Positions 8,677-17,149 are shown, counted from the first letter of the stretch. The stretch is DNA of 45,989 nucleotides from JANXQE01 sp035651635 (GCA_035651635.1 DASRFK010000311.1:1-45989), one strand, 5' to 3'. Notes: generated from the sequence alone by a model not told the origin. Translations and numbers: made by a program.

Positions 8677-9198
8677 TCAGGTTTTTGCCGCAGCCTGGTC
8701 GATGGCTGGAAATTCCGCCATGGTGGCGGGTGGCGCTTTCAATGAGCCTGCGCGATTGGCCAACGATGCAGCAGGCGCTTCCTGCAGCTTGTCGGCAAAT
8801 GCCGAAGGCAACGGGACGGCTTTGAGGGTGCCATCCTCCTGGCGCGCCGCGCAGACAGCCACTAACCGCCCGCGAGCTATTTCTATGGCGGGATTGGCGT
8901 TCAGTTTTACAAATCGAAACTGGTACGTCAGGGTGCGCGCGGTTTTTTTTTCCACCAGTAAGTGAATCAAAACTTCGTCTTCGAAGCGCAAAGGCAACTG
9001 GTAATCGCATTCGGCGTGCACCCGCGGCAGGCAGACGTCCAGCCCGCAATTGGACAACACCACCGACAGACCAAGCGAGCGCATGAAAGCGGTTTCCGCC
9101 GCTTCCATGAAGCGAAAGAAATTCGAGAAATGCATGATCCCTGCCATGTCGGTGTCACAAAACTCGACTCGACGCGTATGCTGGAATTCAAACGGCAT
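8677..9198 (-). CDS. 4-hydroxybenzoyl-CoA-type hotdog thioesterase
   Basis: The 173-residue product starts with the hotdog-fold signature RVEFCDTDMAGIMHFSNFFR. The aspartate pair at residues 15 and 17 matches the active-site region of 4-hydroxybenzoyl-CoA and YbgC-type thioesterases, where Asp17 is catalytic in the Pseudomonas enzyme. The remainder has the hotdog strand pattern (FEDEVLIHLLVEKKTARTLTYQFRF). It should hydrolyse an acyl- or aroyl-CoA thioester in the cytoplasm. The C-terminal 40 residues are low-complexity Ala/Pro-rich and beyond the fold. Together with the chorismate-lyase-like and PaaK-like neighbours, 4-hydroxybenzoyl-CoA is a reasonable substrate, but YbgC-type enzymes also act on other acyl-CoAs. 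It lies 67 bp after the flavoprotein gene. Confidence 0.8.
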   Translation of the reverse strand: MPFEFQHTRRVEFCDTDMAGIMHFSNFFRFMEAAETAFMRSLGLSVVLSNCGLDVCLPRVHAECDYQLPLRFEDEVLIHLLVEKKTARTLTYQFRFVKLNANPAIEIARGRLVAVCAARQEDGTLKAVPLPSAFADKLQEAPAASLANRAGSLKAPPATMAEFPAIDQAAAKT

Positions 9199-9265
9199 GG
9201 CAAAATGTGGCGCAAACTTCTGTGCTAGCTAGGACTTGCTGATGCTTTTGCATGCGCAGGCGAGC

Positions 9266-10543
9266 CTAGGCGCACTCCGGCTCGGCGGTTCCCAAAAGCG
9301 GAACTCCGTAAGGGAGCGGTTCGGGCACTTCCGCGCTTTCAGCCACGGCGGCATACAGTTTCGAAAAATCCTTATTCACGTCCCCGGACAGGCAGTCGGT
9401 AATTGCCCCGGTCATTTCCGGGTACTTGTTGGTGAGCTTGCGGAAGCTGAAGTTCGGATCATAAAACGCATAAACGAGTTTGCGCATATTCTCGAGGCCT
9501 TCGCGCAGCGTTTGCCCATATTCGGTGAAACGCTCCGCCGAATAGTCATTCGCTTCGTGAGCCGCATAGATGGCATCGGCGGCCATCGTGCCGCTCTTGA
9601 GGGCCAGCATCACGCCCGAAGAAAACACGGGGTCAAGAAAACCGAACGAATCGCCGGCCAGCAACAAGCCGTCGGCCGCGCAATAGCGGGAGCGCCAGGA
9701 GAATTCGCTGGTGAGGTAGTACTGCCCGACGGACGTGCCGCAAGCCAGGTGCTCTTTGATCCATTGGTTCTGTTCGATTTCCCGGTTGAAAATATCCTTG
9801 GGTTCGCGCACGCCCTCGCGCGTGAGGTATTTGCCTTCGGCGACCACCCCGACGCTGATCATGTCCCGGTGTTGCGGGATGTACCAGAACCAGCCCTTTT
9901 CCGGGACATACGCGACCGTGGTGGCGCCTTCCTCAATTCCTGAGTCGCGCTTGGCGCCGCGGTAGTAAGTCCAGACGGCGACTTTGTTGAGCTTGGGTTC
10001 GCGCACGCGCCAGTTCAAACGCGTCGGCACGAGTGCTTCACGACCCGAGCAGTCCAACGTCATCGGCGCCCGGAACTCCTTCACTTCGCCGGCCTTATTG
10101 CGAGCCCGCACGCCTACCGCCCGGCCCTCTTCCTGGAGTAATTCCTGGACGGTCATTTCTTCCAGCACCGTGGCGCCCTTGGCGCGCGCGTTGTCCATCA
10201 GGATCTGGTCAAACTCGGAACGCAACACCTGCCAGGTCTGGGCGACGTCCGGCTCGTAGCGGGTGGAAAAATAAAACGGCTGCGAAGCTTTGCCAGACGG
10301 AGAAACGAATTGAACGCTGTACTTCTTCACGAAGGCCGACGCGCGCATTTTCTCGAGCAGCCCGAGCCGTTTGAGCGGAAAACAAGTGAATGGCAGGAGA
10401 GACTCGCCGATATGGTAGCGCGGGAATTTTTCGCGTTCGAGAACCAACACGCGCAGCCCGCGCTCGGCCAGCAGCGCCGAGGCGGCCGAGCCGGCCGGAC
10501 CGGCGCCAATAACAATCGTATCGTAGGTAGTGGGGGTGGGCAT
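9266..10543 (-). CDS. FAD-dependent oxidoreductase, flavin halogenase-like
   Basis: The 425-residue product has the FAD dinucleotide-binding motif VIGAGPAGSA at residues 11-20, the ERExFPRYHIGESLLP region typical of geranylgeranyl-reductase and tryptophan-halogenase families, the FAD motif GDSFGFLDPVFSSGVMLAL, and GWFWYIPQ near residue 217. The last contains W-x-W-x-I-P, the signature used to recognise flavin-dependent halogenases. The family also includes non-halogenating monooxygenases and reductases, so chlorination or bromination is not proven. A flavin reductase partner is not encoded nearby. The position between the chorismate-lyase-like and thioesterase genes suggests it modifies an aromatic ring or a derived thioester. 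Confidence 0.8.
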   Translation of the reverse strand: MPTPTTYDTIVIGAGPAGSAASALLAERGLRVLVLEREKFPRYHIGESLLPFTCFPLKRLGLLEKMRASAFVKKYSVQFVSPSGKASQPFYFSTRYEPDVAQTWQVLRSEFDQILMDNARAKGATVLEEMTVQELLQEEGRAVGVRARNKAGEVKEFRAPMTLDCSGREALVPTRLNWRVREPKLNKVAVWTYYRGAKRDSGIEEGATTVAYVPEKGWFWYIPQHRDMISVGVVAEGKYLTREGVREPKDIFNREIEQNQWIKEHLACGTSVGQYYLTSEFSWRSRYCAADGLLLAGDSFGFLDPVFSSGVMLALKSGTMAADAIYAAHEANDYSAERFTEYGQTLREGLENMRKLVYAFYDPNFSFRKLTNKYPEMTGAITDCLSGDVNKDFSKLYAAVAESAEVPEPLPYGVPLLGTAEPECA

Positions 10544-10559
10544 AATTAAGTGAACGAGC

Positions 10560-11144
10560 TCACGGTGGCGGGGCCAGAATCTCGATGACCTCCGCCAGCA
10601 ATCGCCGGGAGCCGTCGAGCAGCACGTTGCGGCGGCCGTACAAAGTGCACGGTTGCGCCAGGTACAACACGTGGCCCAGGTGCGAATCGGATTCGATGCG
10701 GAAAAACGCCTGCGGCCAGCTCAAGTGAGGGATTGAATCGCTTTGGAGGATATTGCCCAGGGGCCTTTGTTCCTCCAACACCCGCCGGCTCGCCGGCGGT
10801 GGCAAATGGTTGAGAGAAATCCGAATGACGCCATATTCAACGGGTCGGGAATCGTTGGCCGATTTCAGCACCACTTCACGCAAATAAGAGTACTCCTGTT
10901 GCTCCCGGGTGAGCACCGCCAGGCGCATGGGCTGGCGATAAAATGCCTCCAAAGTGGGAGTCATATCCGCCGAATGTACCAGCAGTTGACGGTACGGCTC
11001 GGGCATATGCTGGCCGTCAACGGTCTCGAAGGCGGGCATGGGCAAACCGAGCTTGCTGTAAAAACGCTCCAGCAAGCCCGCCCAGCCGGGCGGGGACACC
11101 AGCTGCGGCCGCGGTTCAGAAGAACTGGTAGCCAGCGCTTTCAT
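10560..11144 (-). CDS. Chorismate lyase-like (UbiC/DUF98 fold) protein
   Basis: The 194-residue protein has the layout of the chorismate lyase fold: YSYLREVVLKS around Arg89, a following strand YGVIRISLNHLP, RPLGNILQSD with a conserved glycine, FFRIESD, and a terminal LYGRRNVLLDGSRRLLAEV block ending with conserved glutamates. In UbiC the equivalent arginine and glutamate bind chorismate and 4-hydroxybenzoate. The predicted reaction is chorismate to 4-hydroxybenzoate plus pyruvate. No ubiquinone genes accompany it, so the product would feed a different pathway. Spacing is 18 bp from the radical SAM gene and 16 bp to the flavoprotein gene, consistent with one operon. The fold is shared by non-enzymatic ligand-binding domains such as UTRA, which is the main alternative. 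Confidence 0.7.
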   Translation of the reverse strand: MKALATSSSEPRPQLVSPPGWAGLLERFYSKLGLPMPAFETVDGQHMPEPYRQLLVHSADMTPTLEAFYRQPMRLAVLTREQQEYSYLREVVLKSANDSRPVEYGVIRISLNHLPPPASRRVLEEQRPLGNILQSDSIPHLSWPQAFFRIESDSHLGHVLYLAQPCTLYGRRNVLLDGSRRLLAEVIEILAPPP

Positions 11145-11162
11145 CGCCTTCCGCGAGCTGTT

Positions 11163-12542
11163 TCAGGCATATCGCGCCGTGCGATGTTCCGGCAGGAAAA
11201 ATTCGTGCACCAGTCGATCCACCTGCAACAGGCCATCGCGGGACAGGCGGAGCCAGTCACCGTCCACCGTCAGGGCGGCCGAGGACTTCAGACGGGCAAG
11301 CGGATCGGCGAACCGGCTCAGGACGTCCACGCCGAATTTGCGCTGGAAGTAATTGCGGCTGATCCGCCCCAATTTGAATTGCAAAACGAGTTCGCGAATC
11401 AGCCGCTCTTCCGAGGTTGGAGTCAGCGCCCGGTAGATGGGCAGTTTGCCTTCGCGCAACGCGGCCAGGTACGGCTCGAAGTCGTGCTGGTTCTGAAAGT
11501 GTGTGCCGCCCACATGAGAGAATGAGGCCACCCCCAGACCAATCAAGTCGGCTCCCTGCCACAGGCTGTCCCGGTAAACAAAATGCGTCCGCTCCGGATT
11601 TTTCACCGCGGTATAGCCACTGGCCACTGTGTAGCCGGCCTTTTCCAGTTCGCCGAAGGCGTACCGGACCCAGTGCCGCTTGGTTTCCCAGTCGGCCACC
11701 GGCGCGACCAAGCGGCCGGCCGCCTTCATCTCCTGGTAAATCCCGGTGTTGTACGGCACCTCCATCTGGTAAATCGTGACGCTGTCGGGGGACAATTCAA
11801 TGGTTCGCCGCACGCAGTCCTGCCAATTTTGCTCTGTCTCCTCCACCATCCCGGCGATTAGATCGATATTGATCTGAGGAAAATCCAATTCGCGCGCGAA
11901 ATGATAGGCTCGATGAATTTCCTTCGACCGGTGCGCCCGCCCGTTTATGTCGAGAACATGGTCACTGAAATTCTCCACACCCAGGCTCAGGCGCGTGACC
12001 CCGAGCTCGCGAATTGTCTTGAGCTTGTGATCGCTCAACGTCCCCGGTTCGCATTCGAAGGTGACTTCTTCCGCGGCGTCCCACGGCAAAATGGCCTTCA
12101 TCCGGTCGGTGAGATCTTTTAATTGGGACTCCGAAAGATAGGAAGGCGTGCCGCCGCCAAAGTAAACAAACTGCGGTTTGCGGCCGCCGATGAATGCCTT
12201 CTGTCCGTACAATTCCAACTCGCGCACCGCCAGGTCCAGATAGGCTTTAATGGCCGAGGAGTCTTTGTCGGTGTAAACGCGGAAATAGCAAAAATGGCAG
12301 CGCTTGCGGCAAAACGGGATATGCAAGTACACCCCGAGCGGAGTGCCGGGTGCGGGGGGACGATCCAGCGCCGCCGTCACGTCACCGACGTGCTCGGGCT
12401 TCCAGAAGGAAAAGGGCGGATAATTGGAGACAAAATAGTTGCCGACGGTGGTTTCTTTTTCCACCGGAATGGCTGCCGGAGCGGGTTGTGCAGGTGCCTG
12501 TATCATGCGGTCGCGCCAAGGTGCTTCCGCTGAAGCGGACAC
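11163..12542 (-). CDS. HemN/HemW-like radical SAM enzyme
   Basis: The product of about 459 residues carries the radical SAM cluster motif HIPFCRKRCHFCYF (CxxxCxxC, cysteines about 78, 82 and 85), the GGGTPSYLS motif, ECEPGTLSDHKLK, the SLGVENFSDHVL segment and a C-terminal HemN-type domain (LIRELVLQFKLGRISRNYF). This is the coproporphyrinogen III oxidase-like superfamily, which includes HemN, HemW, haem-degrading enzymes and class C methylases or cyclopropanases of natural-product pathways. I chose a GTG start at 12540-12542 because GGAGG lies six bases upstream; the longer frame begins with TTG and would include that site. In this context a role in modifying a small molecule is more likely than haem synthesis, but HemW itself cannot be excluded by eye. 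Confidence 0.82.
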   Translation of the reverse strand: MSASAEAPWRDRMIQAPAQPAPAAIPVEKETTVGNYFVSNYPPFSFWKPEHVGDVTAALDRPPAPGTPLGVYLHIPFCRKRCHFCYFRVYTDKDSSAIKAYLDLAVRELELYGQKAFIGGRKPQFVYFGGGTPSYLSESQLKDLTDRMKAILPWDAAEEVTFECEPGTLSDHKLKTIRELGVTRLSLGVENFSDHVLDINGRAHRSKEIHRAYHFARELDFPQINIDLIAGMVEETEQNWQDCVRRTIELSPDSVTIYQMEVPYNTGIYQEMKAAGRLVAPVADWETKRHWVRYAFGELEKAGYTVASGYTAVKNPERTHFVYRDSLWQGADLIGLGVASFSHVGGTHFQNQHDFEPYLAALREGKLPIYRALTPTSEERLIRELVLQFKLGRISRNYFQRKFGVDVLSRFADPLARLKSSAALTVDGDWLRLSRDGLLQVDRLVHEFFLPEHRTARYA

Positions 12543-12695
12543 AATTGTCCTCCACAAACGGAACCGTTTTAATTATGAAGCAGGGGGCATAATTTGGCAA
12601 ATGATTTTGACTTACACCCGGTTCGCCCGGATAAAGCACAGCAACACAACTAATGTCCAACCCTGAAGCGGTAGCGTGGCGCCGGAAGTGACCGA

Positions 12696-13370
12696 TCAGG
12701 CCGGCCACATGGCTTTGACCCCCAGTCCCAGCCCGAGCCCGAACACCGCGTGGGCGGAGAGGGTCACCAGCACGAAGCGCGTGGTCACGGGGATACCGAA
12801 CACCCGCGGGTACGGGGTGAAAAGCATTCCCAGTTCGAGGCCCATCGCCAGCAGCACCGCCCAACTCCAATGCCGGGCCCGCGCATCGCCAATCAAGGCG
12901 AGATACATGACGCCAATCGTGGCGCCATTGCTGAAGTGATAGAGCCAACCCAACCACAAGGCCGCGCTGGAGTAGGAGGCTTGTCGGACCGGTTCGCCCA
13001 GGATCATCGCTCCGAACGCGGGAAACACCTTGAACAAATTCAAAGGGGGCACGATAGACGCAATGCCCCATGCTTTGGCGAATACAAAGGGCAGACGAAA
13101 CAGATCATACGCAACGGCCGCGGCGAGGCCGGCCGCCAAGCCGATGGCAACCGGCCGCGCCAGGCGCCCGTCTCGGCGAAAGAAATCGTAAACCACCAAA
13201 ATGCTCAGCACGCCCATGGCCGGGACGAAGACCGCCAGCGTAAATACACGCATTGAGCAGACGCCGTAAAAATCCGCCAGCAAACAACCCAGTGAGGTGG
13301 CGGCCAGGAGGAACACCAACCCTCGTTCGCTGGCTGGCCAGAATGATCTTTTTACTACGCCATCGCTCAT
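12696..13370 (-). CDS. Polytopic membrane protein, six or seven helices, unknown function
   Basis: The 224-residue product is strongly hydrophobic, with helices visible at about residues 16-35, 41-62, 75-92, 140-158 and 170-222. Recognisable segments are AVAYDLFRLPFVFAKAWG, YHFSNGATIGVMYLALIGD and a glycine-rich final helix (AHAVFGLGLGLGVKAMWP). I do not recognise a named family. The histidine/asparagine segment WLYHFSNGAT could be functional. It precedes the radical SAM gene by 153 bp on the same strand and may be the first gene of the cluster, or an independent gene. A longer frame on the same strand (12382-13071) overlaps it in another phase and looks like a shadow. Confidence 0.65.
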   Translation of the reverse strand: MSDGVVKRSFWPASERGLVFLLAATSLGCLLADFYGVCSMRVFTLAVFVPAMGVLSILVVYDFFRRDGRLARPVAIGLAAGLAAAVAYDLFRLPFVFAKAWGIASIVPPLNLFKVFPAFGAMILGEPVRQASYSSAALWLGWLYHFSNGATIGVMYLALIGDARARHWSWAVLLAMGLELGMLFTPYPRVFGIPVTTRFVLVTLSAHAVFGLGLGLGVKAMWPA

Positions 13371-13564
13371 GCGTCGCCACGGTAGCAGCCCCGTGAGTGA
13401 ATGAAAAGGTGGACCAGGGAAACTCCGGAAAGTCGGGATTCGTTGCGCAGGAGAAGAGTTGGCCGCAGCCCGGTCGCGAACCTGCAGGGTGTGGTCGCTT
13501 GCGTGAAGGTGAATTTTAACGAACTTCCGCTGCCTGCGCCCCAGCGAACTGAAAGTCGTCGAGC

Positions 13565-13585
13565 CGCATAAATGCGGCGTTCCGG
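13565..13585. repeat. 21-bp palindromic repeat, copy 2
   Basis: Exact second copy of the 21-mer at 6707-6727; here the dyad is longer (CCGCATAAATGCGG). It lies in the gap 13371-13644, which contains no convincing gene, between the membrane protein and the methyltransferase, on the other side of the putative cluster. Confidence 0.6.
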
Positions 13586-13644
13586 AGCAGTCAATCCATG
13601 TCGTTTGGGTTTATCCGCGGTGTTCGTACCTGCCGCTTCGAGGA

Positions 13645-14229
13645 TTATTTCCGGGCATAATACACAAACACCGGCGGGACATTGCGCAGCACCGGGACAA
13701 TGCGGACCTCGCGAAAGGTCGCCTGGACATTTTTGCGATCCACCAGGAAATGCTGGGCCTGGATGAACATGCCGTTCGGCGCGAGCGCGGCTTTGCTGGC
13801 GCGCAGCAGTTCGAGCACTGTAGGGCGCCCCAGGTTACCAATGGGCAATCCGGAAATCACAAAAGCGGGTTGTGTTGGGGTTTTTTTGTCGATCTCGGCC
13901 AGCAATGCCTGGGCGCTCATGGTATGCACATGCACATTGCCGTTCACGCCTGCCCGAGCCAGATTTTCGCGCGCGTCGTGAGCCAGCACAGGATTGATTT
14001 CACAGCAGTGCAAGCGCGCCTTCGGACACTTGGCCGTCAGCCTGAGAGTCAAGGGCGCTGTGCCGGTGCCCAATTCCACGATGTCACCAGTGAAATTTTG
14101 TGGCACGGGCGCAATCATGACGTCGATCAGAAATCGCTGTGAGGGGAGAAAGGAACCGGTTTGTGAATGTCGTACCAATCCGGCCCAGAAGAAATGCAGA
14201 TAGCTGGCGAGCCCTTTTGATTTCGTCAT
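13645..14229 (-). CDS. SAM-dependent methyltransferase, PmtA-like
   Basis: The product from the ATG at 14227-14229 (MTKSKGLASYLHFF) is 194 residues. It shows the SAM-binding motif VELGTGTAPLTLRL with the acidic second motif HCCEINP, and a later SGLPIGN motif in place of the DPPY-type loop. The N-terminal segment LVRHSQTGSFLPSQRFL is typical of phosphatidylethanolamine N-methyltransferases (PmtA-like) and related phospholipid methylases of the rRNA-dimethylase superfamily. The predicted substrate is therefore a membrane lipid head group, at the membrane surface. An upstream extension in the same frame of 64 codons lacks conserved features and was dropped. The gene is divergent from the PEP-CTERM-like gene. 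Confidence 0.75.
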   Translation of the reverse strand: MTKSKGLASYLHFFWAGLVRHSQTGSFLPSQRFLIDVMIAPVPQNFTGDIVELGTGTAPLTLRLTAKCPKARLHCCEINPVLAHDARENLARAGVNGNVHVHTMSAQALLAEIDKKTPTQPAFVISGLPIGNLGRPTVLELLRASKAALAPNGMFIQAQHFLVDRKNVQATFREVRIVPVLRNVPPVFVYYARK

Positions 14230-14553
14230 GTGTGTAAAAGCAATTCGTGTCAGTGCAGCGACACAGCAGGATTTGCGACCCGGTTCGCATCTCCAAACGC
14301 CCACGAAGTCGAGTGAATGTTCGCTGCTATTCACGTGGGGCGGAATAGGATAAAGCCCTACCGTCCTGTGAAAACCCTCTGCTGATTGCCGAGCCGCAGG
14401 AGACCCATTTGCAACCGCCAATGAACGCCAATTCGTCCCGAACGGCAGGGTTCATTCGCACATTTCCCAAAGCCAGGACCCATAAATAAAGCTTGCATAA
14501 CGAGTGAGAAGATGCAGATATTCTTTTCAGTCGCGGAAAGGAATTTTGAAACT
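14230..14553. other. Divergent intergenic region
   Basis: These 324 bases separate the divergent methyltransferase and PEP-CTERM-like genes and must carry both promoters. I could not assign a convincing -35/-10 pair. The in-frame ATG at 14512 would extend the plus-strand gene by 14 residues without adding signal-peptide features. Confidence 0.4.
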
Positions 14554-15312
14554 ATGATCGTCCGGGTTCTTACTGGGTGTGCTCTTTGCCTCCTGTTCGT
14601 TTTATGCTGGCCTTGCGCTGCCCACGCCGCCTACTTCAACCGCCAGACCTATTACGGGACTGGAGGCGGCGGCCCGATTGGGGACGGCAGCTTGAGCATG
14701 TCCAACAATGCCGCCACGGTTTACGCCGGCTTCAACAAGGGCACAGGCAGTTTCAGCGATAACCTAGTAATGTTCATCGATTGCGCTCCTGGAGGGTTCA
14801 CGACGACCAGCGGCTTCACCAACAAGAACAACGCACTTGAGACTGCAATCTCAGGCTATAAGACCTCACGTTCCGTCGCCAACTTTGCTCCTGGATTCGA
14901 AGCCGACTACGCGATCGTCGTGGGAATAAACAGTGGCAGCGGTATTTACAAACTGGTCAACGATGGGAGCGGCCCGAATTTGCAACTGGTCCAAAGCATC
15001 AATCTGATGCCCGCCGGCAGTCCCAATTATCCGCAATACTACTGGCAGTTCGATTGGGCGGCACTTGGGCTATCGAACGGGAATACGAACTTCTTCAAGT
15101 TCGAGACAACTCTCGTGACTGCCACTGGCTCGCGCGCCTTGCAGAGCTTCGAGGGTATCACCGGAACAGGCGGGTTTGGCACAATCAATTTCACCAATTA
15201 TGACACCTACGGTGTGCAGCCGATACCGGAGAACGCTGCCGGCGGGCTGGCGCTGTTCTCTGGCATCGCTGCCACGATCGTGCTCGTTCGGCGGTTGCGT
15301 CCTCGGCGGTAG
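14554..15312 (+). CDS. Exported PEP-CTERM-like surface protein (PEN variant)
   Basis: The 252-residue product starts with a clear signal peptide (MIVRVLTGCALCLLFVL, cleavage near CAAHA-A). The C-terminus has the three-part PEP-CTERM sorting layout: a short motif QPIPENAAGG, a hydrophobic helix (LALFSGIAATIVLV) and a basic end RRLRPRR. The motif is Pro-Glu-Asn rather than Pro-Glu-Pro. Such proteins are thought to be processed by exosortase and placed on the cell surface or in the extracellular matrix. The body is rich in Gly, Ser, Asn and Thr and I recognise no enzyme motif. No exosortase is encoded in this window. Start was chosen at 14554 because it places the signal sequence at the N-terminus. 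Confidence 0.7.
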   Translation: MIVRVLTGCALCLLFVLCWPCAAHAAYFNRQTYYGTGGGGPIGDGSLSMSNNAATVYAGFNKGTGSFSDNLVMFIDCAPGGFTTTSGFTNKNNALETAISGYKTSRSVANFAPGFEADYAIVVGINSGSGIYKLVNDGSGPNLQLVQSINLMPAGSPNYPQYYWQFDWAALGLSNGNTNFFKFETTLVTATGSRALQSFEGITGTGGFGTINFTNYDTYGVQPIPENAAGGLALFSGIAATIVLVRRLRPRR

Positions 15313-15413
15313 GTCTATCCGGAACTACAGAACAGCGGCGCTGCACCGAAAGAGCTTCTTTGCCGCATCGATCTTGAACCTTCGTTGGTCTCCCCTCACT
15401 CTGGGGGTAAGTC

Positions 15414-16979
15414 ATGGCGAAGCACCGCGAAAACCTCCGTCGTGCAACGGCAGCACCACTGGGCGTGGACGTTCCTGAGCTGCAACGGGCCCGATCACTG
15501 TGGCGACTAAACCGTCTCGACGAGGCGCTCAAACTGTTCGACGAGGCGGTTCGCAAATACCCGCAGAACCTTCTTGCCCTCGTCGATGCCAGTCGAGCCT
15601 TGGGAGCCCGCTTCGAGATTAGCCGGGCCGAAGTCATGCTGGATCGGATGGTGAAGCTTGGACAACACCAGCCGGACATTCTGCACCTGGCTGGCCAGAG
15701 CTACCGAATGATTTTCCGGCCAGCCCGGGCGATTGAGTGCTTCGAAAGGGTTATTCGATTAACGCACGAAATCCCGGATGCTTACCTCGAATTGGCCGTT
15801 CTTTACGAGCGCCGGCACCGCCTGGACGAGGCGTTTGCTTTAATCGAACAATGCCTTCGTGGCGCACCCGACTATCTCGAGGCCGAACTGTTCAAAGCCA
15901 GGTTGCTGCGGCGGTTAAAAGATCCGGCCTCAGCAGAAGCCATTTTTCGCCGCCTCGCCGCTTCGGACCAGGCTCATCCCGAGGTCCGCGCGCAGGCCTG
16001 GGCCGAAATCGCGCAATTGCACGATCGACAGGAAGAGTACGAGGACGCGTTCAGGGCGATGTCCAAATCCAAGGAATTTCTCCTGGCGCGTGAAGGTGCG
16101 ATGTTACAGCACGCCGACACCATCATGGGCCACCTGCGGACATTGGCCAATTCCCTGACTCCGGAGCATTTTCGGCATTGGCAGAATCAAGCGGAGGCTA
16201 TGCCGGCGGCCAAAGTTGCGGTGCTGGCCGGCTTTCCACGCTCGGGGACAACTTTACTTGAGCAGGTGCTGGACAGCCATTCCGGCGTCGTAAGTTCGGA
16301 TGAAAGGGAGGCGTTTGCCCGTGACATCTTCCCGGCTCTCTGGCTCGGACCGGGAACGCCAACGCCCACACCCGAAGCGCTTGAGGCTGCAGCAGTTGAC
16401 CGGCTCCAGCTGCTACGCAGCCGTTACCTTGCTTACATGGAATCTGCCCTGAACGAACCCATCGGTTCCCGGATTCACTTGGACAAGAACCCGACCTTGA
16501 CGGTGGTGCTGCCCGGTTTGCTGCGGCTGTTTCCGGAAGCGCGCTGTCTCATTTCCTTGCGAGACCCTCGCGATGTCGTGGTGAGCTGTTTCATGCAATA
16601 TTTGCCGCTCAACCATAACAGCGTTTATTTTCTCACCCTCGAACGTGCGGCCGCTCGTTACGCCAATGACCTGACCTTGTGGCGCCAGTTGCGCGACAAG
16701 ATTGCTTCGCCGTGGCTGGAGGTGCGCTACGAAGACACCGTTCATAACCTGGAACGGGAAGCCCGCCGCGCGCTGGAGTTCCTGAGTCTCGGGTGGGAAC
16801 CGGCTGTCATGTCCTACCGCGATCGGCTTCGGCAGAAAGCCGTTAATTCTCCTACTTACGAGGCCGTGAGCCAACCGGTTTATACTCGGGCGATTGGCCG
16901 GTGGAAACATTACCAAAGATATCTGGAGAAGGCATTAGCATCACTAGGTCCGCTCCTGAAAGCTTTGGCCTACGACTAA
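15414..16979 (+). CDS. TPR-domain sulfotransferase
   Basis: The 521-residue product has an N-terminal half made of about five tetratricopeptide-type helix pairs (for example LWRLNRLDEALKLFDEAV and PDAYLELAVLYERRHRLDEA) and a C-terminal PAPS-dependent sulfotransferase domain. The 5'-phosphosulfate loop GFPRSGTTLLEQ lies at residues 273-284, and the 3'-phosphate motif LRDPRDVVVS appears about 105 residues later. It should transfer sulfate from PAPS to a peptide, glycan or lipid acceptor. The gene follows the PEP-CTERM-like protein by about 100 bp in the same direction, so the exported protein or its glycans are possible acceptors; this is inference. The start has a GGGGG-containing site seven bases upstream. 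Confidence 0.85.
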   Translation: MAKHRENLRRATAAPLGVDVPELQRARSLWRLNRLDEALKLFDEAVRKYPQNLLALVDASRALGARFEISRAEVMLDRMVKLGQHQPDILHLAGQSYRMIFRPARAIECFERVIRLTHEIPDAYLELAVLYERRHRLDEAFALIEQCLRGAPDYLEAELFKARLLRRLKDPASAEAIFRRLAASDQAHPEVRAQAWAEIAQLHDRQEEYEDAFRAMSKSKEFLLAREGAMLQHADTIMGHLRTLANSLTPEHFRHWQNQAEAMPAAKVAVLAGFPRSGTTLLEQVLDSHSGVVSSDEREAFARDIFPALWLGPGTPTPTPEALEAAAVDRLQLLRSRYLAYMESALNEPIGSRIHLDKNPTLTVVLPGLLRLFPEARCLISLRDPRDVVVSCFMQYLPLNHNSVYFLTLERAAARYANDLTLWRQLRDKIASPWLEVRYEDTVHNLEREARRALEFLSLGWEPAVMSYRDRLRQKAVNSPTYEAVSQPVYTRAIGRWKHYQRYLEKALASLGPLLKALAYD

Positions 16980-16988
16980 GCTGGATCT

Positions 16989-17149
16989 CTCAGAAGGGTG
17001 TTTTAATAATGATCTTGGCGGCGAGACGCCTCCAAAACCCGCCGGCCAGAGGCCCGCGCTACGTAGCGCAGGCGTCCTCGCCTGCGGGTTCTGGCGGCGT
17101 CTCGCCGCCGGCATGGCGCCGCGGACCCAATTATAAGACACCCTCTCAG
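16989..17149 (+). mobile_element. MITE-like structured element, copy A
   Basis: This 161-bp stretch is repeated at 37503-37662 in the same orientation with about ten differences by eye. Its ends form imperfect terminal inverted repeats: the left end CTCAGAAGGGTGTTTTAATA matches the reverse complement of the right end, CTGAGAGGGTGTCTTATAAT. Inside are a perfect palindrome GCGCTACGTAGCGC and hairpins AGGCGtcctCGCCT and GGCGGCGtctCGCCGCC. No protein is encoded. It lies in the gap between the sulfotransferase and cheY genes. No clear target-site duplication is seen. Confidence 0.72.

Noticed and set aside
9266..10543. Firm call as a tryptophan halogenase
   Set aside because: W-x-W-x-I-P is present, but the family includes non-halogenating flavoproteins and no flavin reductase is encoded nearby.
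12382..13071. 229-residue minus-strand frame
   Set aside because: It overlaps both the membrane-protein gene and the radical SAM gene in another phase and has no family features.
6733..13370. Aryl polyene or flexirubin-type cluster
   Set aside because: No ketosynthase, ketoreductase, dehydratase, acyl carrier protein or exporter of those pathways is present in the window.
13367..13594. 75-residue minus-strand frame
   Set aside because: It spans the 21-bp repeat, has arbitrary composition and no ribosome-binding site.
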